NCBI GenBank assembly: GCA_007118045.1 | Contig: SKTG01000216.1 | Location: 1 to 5,687 of the forward strand | Direction of reading: 5' to 3' | DNA from: Nitriliruptoraceae bacterium | GTDB lineage: Bacteria; Actinomycetota; Nitriliruptoria; Nitriliruptorales; Nitriliruptoraceae | DNA: 5,687 bases | Shown: one piece after another, positions 1 to 5,127 of the stretch | Layout of the letters: the number at the start of each line of letters is the position of its first letter | Numbering within the stretch: the first letter of the stretch is position 1 | The notes under the pieces: generated by a model | Databases searched by the model: none | What the model was told of the DNA's origin: nothing | What the model saw: the letters and a program-made list of their open reading frames with translations, nothing else | Translations under genes and position numbers: made by a program

Positions 1-9
1 CACCCCCGT

Positions 10-34
10 GTCACCGGGTGCGTCCGCCGGTGAC
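10..34 (-). terminator. Possible terminator hairpin after whiB2
   Basis: A perfect 8-bp inverted repeat (GTCACCGG at 10-17, CCGGTGAC at 27-34) with a 9-nt loop lies 26 bp past the whiB2 stop codon. No T-run follows in either direction, which is common for hairpins in high-GC actinobacteria. The gene to the left is outside the window, so the hairpin could serve that gene or both. Confidence 0.35.
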
Positions 35-59
35 CGAGCGGGCGGCTGCCGCGTCCCGG

Positions 60-326
60 CTAGGCCGTCAGGCGCTTCGCACGCCGCCGTTCGCGCTCCG
101 AGAGGCCGCCCCAGATCCCGAAGCGCTCGTCGTTGTCGAGCGCGTGGTCCAGGCAGTCCTCGCGGACGGGGCAGGCCGCGCAGATGCGCTTGGCCTCCCT
201 GGTCGAGCCGCCCTTCTCCGGGAAGAACGCCTCCGGATCGGCATCGAGGCACTTCGCCTCGAGCATCCAGGTGCGATCGTCGGCATCGAACGCGAGCTTC
301 GCCGTGAGCTCGGTGATGAAGGCCAC
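60..326 (-). CDS. whiB2: WhiB2/WhmD-type WhiB-family iron-sulfur transcriptional regulator
   Basis: This 88-residue cytoplasmic protein has the full WhiB signature. Four cysteines, Cys26, Cys49, Cys52 and Cys58 (C-x22-C-x2-C-x5-C), would hold a [4Fe-4S] cluster. They are followed by the GIWGG turn at 70-74 and a basic tail, ERERRRAKR at 77-85, that contacts DNA or sigma. The stretch PEAFFPEKGGSTREAK at 31-46 and DERFGIWGGLSERERRR at 66-82 match the Streptomyces WhiB / mycobacterial WhiB2 (WhmD) subgroup closely, rather than WhiB1 or WhiB3. Members of that subgroup bind the principal sigma factor and control septation or sporulation. The start is GTG at 326-324; an AGGAG-type ribosome site at about 333-338 sits 6-7 nt upstream, and no ATG is available. 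In Mycobacterium tuberculosis whiB2 lies beside fbiA-fbiB, and the same genes occur here with sigK and fbiC between them. Family assignment is near certain; the subgroup is inferred from remembered sequences. Confidence 0.95.
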   Translation of the reverse strand: MAFITELTAKLAFDADDRTWMLEAKCLDADPEAFFPEKGGSTREAKRICAACPVREDCLDHALDNDERFGIWGGLSERERRRAKRLTA

Positions 327-370
327 CTACCGCTCCTCGCTGTTGACAGCGGTGGAACTACACGGATGGC

Positions 371-399
371 ATCCTGCACCACCGATGGGCATCGGTCAA
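371..399 (-). promoter_or_regulatory. Predicted whiB2 promoter with palindrome in the spacer
   Basis: Reading leftward, TTGACC (399-394) is followed after exactly 17 bp by CAGGAT (376-371), close to the actinobacterial housekeeping pattern TTGAC-N17-TAGGAT. Transcription would begin near 364, giving a leader of about 38 nt before the whiB2 GTG. A 6-bp perfect inverted repeat, CCGATG-GG-CATCGG at 383-396, sits in the spacer and runs into the -35 box, where a bound protein would block polymerase. The promoter is a sequence match only; the operator role is inference. Confidence 0.5.
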
Positions 400-505
400 G
401 CCGAACCCACAACCGGTGGTGGCTGTGCCGTCAGAGCGCTCACCATCCGTGATGGCCGCACGACTCCAGGTGACGGCCCGACCAGCACCCCGGGCACGCA
501 CGACG

Positions 506-535
506 GCGCGCCCTCCCGGTCCGGGGAGGGCGCGC
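506..535 (-). terminator. Strong GC hairpin terminator after the sigma gene
   Basis: A 12-bp perfect stem (506-517 with 524-535) and 6-nt loop GGTCCG begin 19 bp past the sigma-factor stop. The stem is almost all G-C, with one T-A pair. No U-tract follows, as is usual for actinobacterial intrinsic terminators. It should separate the sigma-factor transcript from whiB2, which has its own promoter further on. Confidence 0.6.
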
Positions 536-554
536 GGACGTCCTGGGAGGATGC

Positions 555-1163
555 TCAGACGAGCTCGTGCAGCGCCTCGCGCAGCCGCAGCAGCCCGTCG
601 CGCAGCCGCGACTTCGCCGTGCCTTCCGGGATGCCGAGGACGGTGGCGACGTCCCGGTAGGTGTGGCCACCGAAGTAGGCCAGCTCGATCGCCTCGCGCT
701 GCCGGTCCGTGAGCGTGGCCAGCGCGTGGCGCACCTGCCAGTGGTCCAGGCTGACCTCGACCTCGTCGGCGACCTGATCGAAGGCGCGGGTCTCGTCCCG
801 TCGGGACACCCGGTCGTCGCGGTCACGCGACGACTGCTCGCTGCGCACCCGGTCCACGGCTCGGCGATGTGCCAGCGTGGTGATCCAGCCCGAGGCGGTG
901 CCGCGCTCCGGGTCGAAGCGGTCGGCCTTGCGCCAGACCTCGACGAGCACCTCCTGGGTGACCTCCTCGGCGAGCGCGTGGTCGCGCAGGACCCGCAGGG
1001 CGACGCCGAGGACCTGGGGGCTGACCCGGTCGTAGAGGCGGGCGAAGGCGCGCTGGTCACCGCCGGCCACGGCGACGAGCAGCTGTTCGCTCGTCGCCTC
1101 CTCCAGGCGGGACGCCGGCGCGTGACGGTCGGTCGGGGCGATGCTGAGCTCGGCGATGGCCAT
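555..1163 (-). CDS. sigK: ECF RNA polymerase sigma factor, SigK-like
   Basis: This 202-residue protein has the two-domain ECF layout. Region 2 runs from about 36 to 107: GDQRAFARLYDRV, then AEEVTQEVLVEVWRKADRFDPERG at about 65-88, where the core-binding and -10-reading helices lie, then WITTLAHRRAVDRVRS at 93-108. A charged linker follows at about 109-138. Region 4, from about 142 to 198, carries LTDRQREAIELAYFGG and the helix-turn-helix TYRDVATVLGIPEGTAKSRL, which would read the -35 element. These motifs match the SigK (ECF19) family. I chose the ATG at 1163 because GGAG (1176-1173) lies 9 nt upstream; the longer frame starting at TTG 1223 would use the promoter -35 box itself as coding sequence. 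SigK is normally restrained by the membrane anti-sigma RskA, encoded just downstream, but the next gene here is whiB2 and no rskA is visible. The ECF call is firm, the SigK subgroup likely, and the regulon unknown. Confidence 0.92.
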   Translation of the reverse strand: MAIAELSIAPTDRHAPASRLEEATSEQLLVAVAGGDQRAFARLYDRVSPQVLGVALRVLRDHALAEEVTQEVLVEVWRKADRFDPERGTASGWITTLAHRRAVDRVRSEQSSRDRDDRVSRRDETRAFDQVADEVEVSLDHWQVRHALATLTDRQREAIELAYFGGHTYRDVATVLGIPEGTAKSRLRDGLLRLREALHELV

Positions 1164-1170
1164 GCGGGGC

Positions 1171-1176
1171 GTCTCC
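1171..1176 (-). promoter_or_regulatory. Ribosome binding site that sets the sigma-factor start
   Basis: GGAGAC on the minus strand is 7 nt (9 nt counted from GGAG) upstream of the ATG at 1163. No comparable site precedes the TTG at 1223, so this supports the shorter 202-residue protein. Confidence 0.6.
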
Positions 1177-1194
1177 GTTGGGCGATGTCCCCGA

Positions 1195-1223
1195 AGCCTG
1201 ACAAGTTGTACAGCTTTTGTCAA
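1195..1223 (-). promoter_or_regulatory. Predicted promoter of the SigK-like gene
   Basis: On the minus strand a perfect -35 hexamer TTGACA (1223-1218) is followed after 17 bp by CAGGCT (1200-1195), a fair match to the actinobacterial -10. Start of transcription would fall near 1188, giving a leader of about 25 nt that contains the GGAG site. This is a principal-sigma type promoter, not a GGAAC-type ECF one. The surrounding 40 bp are distinctly AT-richer than the rest of the window. Confidence 0.55.
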
Positions 1224-1233
1224 GACAGTTGTC
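1199..1233. repeat. Cluster of GACA/TGTC half-sites over the sigma promoter
   Basis: TGACAA (1199-1204) and TTGTCA (1217-1222) form a perfect 6-bp inverted repeat with 12 bp between, placed over the -35 box and just upstream of the -10. TGTC-AA-GACA (1218-1227) and GACA-GT-TGTC (1224-1233) add overlapping inverted half-sites next to it. The spacing over a promoter suggests an operator for a dimeric regulator. The regulator is unknown and part of the pattern follows from the TTGACA box itself. Confidence 0.35.
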
Positions 1234-1460
1234 TAGGTTCTGCGGGGAGTCGCCCCCTCGACCGAGGCACGACACACCACATCGGGTGTCCGATCCACGT
1301 CATCCGGCATCCGGACGACCATCCTCGTATGACCGTGCGACAGCGTGGACCGAGCCCTGCCAGAGATCCTGTCCAGGTTCTCACGCACGGCTCGTCCCGG
1401 GGCCGGCTCGTCACACGACCCCGTCGTACGTACGTACGCCCCGCTGCGGGTCCCCCCGGG
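1224..1460. other. Gene-free gap between fbiC and the sigma gene
   Basis: No frame here has coding character or a convincing start with a ribosome site. The right part should hold the end of the fbiC transcript, but only short hairpins are seen: ACGAC-CCC-GTCGT at 1415-1427 and CCCG-CTG-CGGG at 1440-1450, both weak. Other structure is a tandem 7-bp repeat CATCCGG at 1301-1314, a 9-bp direct repeat CGGCTCGTC at 1388-1396 and 1404-1412, and a GACAC/GTGTC pair at 1271-1290. None has a recognised role. Confidence 0.5.
1425..1438. repeat. Self-complementary CGTA tandem repeat
   Basis: CGTACGTACGTACG is three and a half copies of a 4-bp unit and is palindromic over all 14 bp. It lies 22 bp past the fbiC stop. 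It might help to end or stabilise the fbiC transcript, or it may be chance slippage. No protein site is recognised. Confidence 0.4.
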
Positions 1461-4043
1461 TCAGCTCGCCCCGACGACCTCGCCGTAGAGCGTGGTGCGC
1501 TGGCGGGCCGGCCTGCCGGCGGCCGCCGCGGCGGCCCGCAGGTCGTCGACGGACTGGCGGATGCCGTGTTGCGACCCGGCCATCCGCGAGATCGTCTCCT
1601 CCATCAGGGTGCCCCCGAGGTCGTCGCAGCCGCCGCGCAGCAGCTCGATCCCCCGTTCGAGGCCCACCTTGACCCACGAGAGCTGGACGTGATCGATCGC
1701 CCCGGCGAGCAGCAGCCGGGCGACGGCGTGGACCCTGCGGTCGTCCTCCCACGTCGAACCCGGCCGCGCCACGCCGGCGAGGTAGATCGGCGCGAGCTGG
1801 TGGACGAACGGCAGCGGGACGAACTCCGTGAACCCTCCGGTCTCCTCCTGCAGACGCCGGAGCAGCTTCAGGTGGGCGACCCAGTGGTGGGGTTCGTCGA
1901 CGTGGCCGTACATCATCGTGGCGGACGAGCGCAGCCCCAGCTCGTGGGCGGTGGTCACCACCTCGATCCACTGCGCGGTGGGGAGCTTGCCCTTGGTCAG
2001 CACCCACCGGACGTCGTCGTCGAGGATCTCCGCCGCCGTCCCCGGGATCGACCCGAGACCGCGCCGACTGGCCTCCTCCAACCACTCGCGGATACCGATC
2101 CCCAACCGCGTGGCGCCGTTGACCACCTCCATCGGGCTGAAGGCGTGGACGTGCATACCGGGCAGCCGGGCCGTGATCGCGTCGAGGACCTCGAAGTAGT
2201 AGTCCCCCGGCAGGTCCGGGTGGATCCCGCCCTGCAGGCACACCTCCGTGGCACCGACGTCCCACGCCTCCTGCGCCCGGTCGGCGATCTGCTCGAGCGA
2301 GAGCGTGTAGGCGTCGGGGTCGTCGCGCCGCTGGGCGAACGCGCAGAACCGGCAGCCGGTGTAACAGACGTTGGTGAAGTTGATGTTGCGGTTGACGACG
2401 TAGGTGACCGTCTCGCCGACCCGGTCGGCGCGCACCTCGTCGGCGGCGCGCGTCAGCGCCTCGAGCTCCACCCCGGTCGTCTCGAACAGCATCAGGACGG
2501 CGGCGTCGTCGAGCACCCGCCCGGACTGCGCCGTCGCCAGAGCGGCTGCGACGTCCCGCCGGACCGTGGTGGCCGGTGGTCCCTCCACGCGGGGAGCGTT
2601 GTCGGCGAGCACGCCTTCGGCGATGACGTGGACGTCGCCGTAGACGGCGCGGTGCACGTCGTCCTCGGCCCGCGCCGACCGGGCGTTGCGCCCGTCGGCC
2701 GCCGAGCCGCCCGCCTCGTCCCCGGCGATCACGGCCGCCATCTCCCGCGTGAGCGCCCCGGAGCTGACCTGCGGGTCCTGCCAGGGTCGGCCCTGCGGTA
2801 CGACGTCGGGTCGTGCCAACCCGTCCGGGGTTGCCAGGGCCACCACGGGGTCGCGCATGCGGCCGGCCAGCCACGGATCCGGCGTGGTCGCGAACTCCGG
2901 GTAGACCGGCAGCCGCTGCGTGAGCGCGAACCCCTCGCCGGCGGAGCGCTCGGCCAGTTCGTCGAGCTGAGGCCAGGGCGCCTCCGGGTTGACGTGATCC
3001 GGCGTGATCGGTGAGACCCCGCCCCAGTCGTCGATGCCGGCGCGCAGGATGGCGGGGTACTCACCCGGCGAGAGGTTCGGTGGCGCCTGCAGGTGCACCG
3101 TCGGGCCGAGCACGATCCGGGCCGTGGCCACCGTCGCCAGCAGGTCGTCGAAGCTCGGCTCGGGATGGTCGCGCATGGCCGTGTCCGGCTTCGCGCGGAA
3201 GTTCTGGACGATGACCTCCTGCAGGTGCCCGTAGCGGCGGTGGACGTCCCGCAGCGCGAACAGCGTCTCGACCCGTTCCGTGAGGGTCTCGCCGATACCG
3301 AGCAGCAGCCCGGACGTGAAGGGCACCGAGAGGCGGCCGGCGTCCTCCAGGGTGGCGAGCCGGCGGGCCGGTTCCTTGTCCGGGGCGTTGAAGTGGGCCT
3401 CGCCCCGCTCGAGCAGGCGGTCCGAGACGGTCTCGAGCATCATCCCCATGGACGCCGAGACCTGCTTGAGCGTGGCCAGGTCCGACCAGCCCATCACCCC
3501 GGGGTTGAGGTGGGGCAGCAGACCCGTCTCCTCGATCACCTGGATCGAGACCGCGCGCAGGTACTCGAGCGTCGTGGCGTAGCCGCGGGCGTCGAGCCAG
3601 GCCCGCGCCGCCGGGTAGCGCTCCTCCGGCTTGTCCCCCAGGGTGAACAGCAGCTCCGTGCACCCGGCCCGCTGACCGGCGCGCGCCACCTCGAGGACCT
3701 GCTCCGGGGACCGGAAGGCCGGCACGTCGGCCTTCGGCGGCCACGCGAACGTGCAGTAGCCGCAGCTGTCCCGGCACAGGTGGGTCAGTGGCACGAAGAC
3801 CTTGCGCGAGTAGGTCACCCGACGACGGCCGTCCGGGGTCCGTCCCCACGCGCCCTCGGCGTACCAGGGAGCGGCGTCCCGCACCTTGGCCCCGATCGCC
3901 GACAGCCGGACCAGATCCTCCCCGCGGCAGGTGAGCAGCGACGTCACCTCGTCGACCTTGAGCGAACGCCCCTCCTCGGCGCGGTGCAGCGCCCGGGGGC
4001 GGAGCCGCGCCAGGTGCTCGGGCGACGGGCTCGGGGTCTCCAC
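1461..4043 (-). CDS. fbiC: FbiC, bifunctional Fo synthase (CofG-CofH fusion, radical SAM)
   Basis: FbiC builds Fo (7,8-didemethyl-8-hydroxy-5-deazariboflavin), the chromophore of coenzyme F420, from tyrosine and 5-amino-6-ribitylaminouracil in the cytoplasm. The 860-residue product is about the length of mycobacterial FbiC (856). The N-terminal CofG-like radical-SAM domain (about 70-420) has Cys90, Cys94 and Cys97 in CRDSCGYC, FTLGDKPEER at 133-142, HLNPGVMGWS at 178-187 and SMGMMLET at 198-205. A poorly conserved linker covers about 425-510. The C-terminal CofH-like domain (about 540-852) has Cys560, Cys564 and Cys567 in CYTGCRFCAF, VNRNINFTN at 550-558, HVHAFSPME at 631-639, SIPGTAAEILDD at 665-676 and GGTLMEETISRMAGS at 810-824. 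Both [4Fe-4S] cysteine triads are complete, so both half-reactions should work. I start it at GTG 4043, with GGAGG 4 nt upstream; an upstream GTG at 4115 would add 24 unconserved residues. It is divergent from fbiA. Confidence 0.97.
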   Translation of the reverse strand: METPSPSPEHLARLRPRALHRAEEGRSLKVDEVTSLLTCRGEDLVRLSAIGAKVRDAAPWYAEGAWGRTPDGRRRVTYSRKVFVPLTHLCRDSCGYCTFAWPPKADVPAFRSPEQVLEVARAGQRAGCTELLFTLGDKPEERYPAARAWLDARGYATTLEYLRAVSIQVIEETGLLPHLNPGVMGWSDLATLKQVSASMGMMLETVSDRLLERGEAHFNAPDKEPARRLATLEDAGRLSVPFTSGLLLGIGETLTERVETLFALRDVHRRYGHLQEVIVQNFRAKPDTAMRDHPEPSFDDLLATVATARIVLGPTVHLQAPPNLSPGEYPAILRAGIDDWGGVSPITPDHVNPEAPWPQLDELAERSAGEGFALTQRLPVYPEFATTPDPWLAGRMRDPVVALATPDGLARPDVVPQGRPWQDPQVSSGALTREMAAVIAGDEAGGSAADGRNARSARAEDDVHRAVYGDVHVIAEGVLADNAPRVEGPPATTVRRDVAAALATAQSGRVLDDAAVLMLFETTGVELEALTRAADEVRADRVGETVTYVVNRNINFTNVCYTGCRFCAFAQRRDDPDAYTLSLEQIADRAQEAWDVGATEVCLQGGIHPDLPGDYYFEVLDAITARLPGMHVHAFSPMEVVNGATRLGIGIREWLEEASRRGLGSIPGTAAEILDDDVRWVLTKGKLPTAQWIEVVTTAHELGLRSSATMMYGHVDEPHHWVAHLKLLRRLQEETGGFTEFVPLPFVHQLAPIYLAGVARPGSTWEDDRRVHAVARLLLAGAIDHVQLSWVKVGLERGIELLRGGCDDLGGTLMEETISRMAGSQHGIRQSVDDLRAAAAAAGRPARQRTTLYGEVVGAS

Positions 4044-4047
4044 GGAT

Positions 4048-4052
4048 CCTCC
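4048..4052 (-). promoter_or_regulatory. Ribosome binding site that sets the fbiC start
   Basis: GGAGG on the minus strand lies 4 nt upstream of the GTG at 4043. The spacing is short, but the fbiA site on the other strand has the same 4-nt spacing. The alternative GTG at 4115 has a purine-rich GAGGTGG almost abutting the codon, too close for normal use. Confidence 0.6.
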
Positions 4053-4114
4053 AGGACGGGGGCGGCGGGCGCCGCGGGCGGGTCCCGCGCAGGATAGGAG
4101 CCCGGGCGGGAGCA

Positions 4115-4169
4115 CCCACCTCGCCTACGCTGCCGGCCCGCCTCGTGACGGGGCGGCCGTCGAGGTGGG
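4115..4169. repeat. 9-bp inverted repeat in the fbiC-fbiA intergenic region
   Basis: CCCACCTCG at 4115-4123 is the exact reverse complement of CGAGGTGGG at 4161-4169, with 37 bp between. The arms flank the candidate fbiA -10 box and end just before the fbiA ribosome site. It may be an operator pair or, if transcription starts further left, a leader stem. Chance is also possible at this GC content. Confidence 0.3.
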
Positions 4170-4173
4170 GTGT

Positions 4174-4178
4174 GGAGG
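4174..4178 (+). promoter_or_regulatory. Ribosome binding site that sets the fbiA start
   Basis: GGAGG followed by CGCG and the ATG at 4183. It excludes the upstream in-frame starts that run into fbiC antisense sequence. Confidence 0.6.
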
Positions 4179-4182
4179 CGCG

Positions 4183-5127
4183 ATGTACGCGGTGCTGGCC
4201 GGTGGGGTCGGGGCGGCCCGCTTCCTGCGCGGGCTCACGGCCGTCGTCCCCCCGGAGGAGGTGGTCGCCGTGGTCAACGTGGGCGACGACCTCGACCGCT
4301 TCGGGCTCCGCGTCTGCCCCGACCTCGACTCCATCACCTACTGGCTCAGCGGCGTCGTGCACCCCGAGCAGCAATGGGGGCGGGCCGACGAATCGTTCAC
4401 GGTGGCCACCGAGCTGGAGCGCTTCGGTCACGACCCGTGGTTCACCCTCGGCGACCGGGACCTCGCCACCCACCTGCACCGCACGATGCGGCTGCACGAG
4501 GGGGCGCCGCTCTCCGCCGTCACCGACGAGGTCGGCCGCGCGTTCGGCCTCGAGCTGCGCCTGCTCCCGGCCACCGACGACCGGGTCGAGACCCGCATCG
4601 TCACCCAGGACGGCCGCGACCTGCACTTCCAGGAGTACTGGGTCCGTGAGCGTGGCGCGCCGGACGTCGCGCAGGTGCGCCTGGCCGGCGCCGAGCACGC
4701 GCGACCGGCGCCGTGGGTGGTGGAGACGCTGCTCGCCGCGGATGCGATCCTCGTGGCGCCGTCGAACCCGGTCGTGTCGATCGACACGATCCTGGACGTC
4801 CCCGGCATCCGGGAAGCGGTCGGGCAGTCACCCGCCCCCGTCGTCGGGGTGTCCCCCATCATCGGCGGCGAGGTGGTGCGTGGCATGGCCCACCGGCTCC
4901 TGCCGGCGGTGGGTGCCGAGGTCTCGGCCCGCGGCGTCGCGGCCCACTACGGCGAACTGCTCGACGGGTGGGTGGTCGACGAACGCGACGAGGACGCGGT
5001 GGACGACGTGGCCGCCACCGGGGTGCGCTGCGTGGCGACCGACACCCTGATGGACGACCGGGAGGTCGCCGCCCAGCTGGCCCGGTCCTGCCTCCGGCTC
5101 GCCGCGGAGATCGGCCCGGCCGCGTGA
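4183..5127 (+). CDS. fbiA: FbiA/CofD, phospho-three-carbon-acid transferase of F420 synthesis
   Basis: FbiA transfers the phospho-three-carbon unit from a guanosine-diphospho donor onto Fo, giving F420-0 or, in mycobacteria with a phosphoenolpyruvate donor, dehydro-F420-0. The 314-residue protein has the CofD signatures in order: the nucleotide-binding LAGGVGAARF at 5-14, VNVGDD at 31-36, GLRVCPDLDS at 41-50, FTLGDRDLATH at 87-97, LLPATDDRVET at 127-137, HFQEYWVRER at 148-157, APSNPVVSIDTIL at 192-204 and SPIIGGEVVRGMA at 224-236. The length is normal for the family (mycobacterial FbiA is about 331). The ATG at 4183 is chosen because GGAGG (4174-4178) lies 4 nt before it and homology begins at once; the open frame extends left to 3886 but that part is antisense to fbiC. 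It heads an fbiA-fbiB operon. The donor identity cannot be read from this sequence, and the donor-making enzyme FbiD/CofC is not in the window. Confidence 0.97.
   Translation: MYAVLAGGVGAARFLRGLTAVVPPEEVVAVVNVGDDLDRFGLRVCPDLDSITYWLSGVVHPEQQWGRADESFTVATELERFGHDPWFTLGDRDLATHLHRTMRLHEGAPLSAVTDEVGRAFGLELRLLPATDDRVETRIVTQDGRDLHFQEYWVRERGAPDVAQVRLAGAEHARPAPWVVETLLAADAILVAPSNPVVSIDTILDVPGIREAVGQSPAPVVGVSPIIGGEVVRGMAHRLLPAVGAEVSARGVAAHYGELLDGWVVDERDEDAVDDVAATGVRCVATDTLMDDREVAAQLARSCLRLAAEIGPAA

Larger units (their letters stand above)
4044..4182. promoter_or_regulatory. Divergent fbiC-fbiA control region
   Basis: These 139 bp separate the starts of two divergent F420 genes and must hold both promoters. 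Candidate -10 boxes of the actinobacterial TANNNT type are TATCCT on the minus strand (4096-4091), which would start fbiC near 4084, and TACGCT on the plus strand (4126-4131), which would start fbiA-fbiB near 4138. Neither has a convincing -35, so these are weak assignments. The -10 boxes are about 30 bp apart and face away from each other, so a shared regulator could act on both. Confidence 0.4.

Noticed and set aside
343..348. Perfect TTGACA on the plus strand
   Set aside because: No -10 like hexamer at 16-18 bp (ATGGCA at 17), and no plus-strand gene follows until 4183.
1164..1223. 20-residue upstream extension of the sigma factor from TTG 1223
   Set aside because: Its bases are better explained as the -35 and -10 boxes, and there is no ribosome site for the TTG.
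1206..1239. Possible plus-strand promoter (TTGTAC, TAGGTT) diverging from the sigma gene
   Set aside because: TAGGTT fits a -10, but the only -35 like box is 22 bp away and no gene follows on that strand.
567..3014. 815-residue plus-strand open frame
   Set aside because: It runs antisense through the sigma gene, the gap and half of fbiC. Its composition (Arg, Pro, Gly, Val, Asp and no domain motifs) is what antisense high-GC codons give.
3886..4182. 99-residue upstream extension of fbiA
   Set aside because: It is antisense to the fbiC start and unlike CofD. The ATG at 4183 has a ribosome site, and CofD homology starts there.
3061..4698. 545-residue minus-strand open frame
   Set aside because: It overlaps fbiC in another frame and is antisense to fbiA. 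It has no recognisable motif, whereas both overlapped genes have complete family signatures.
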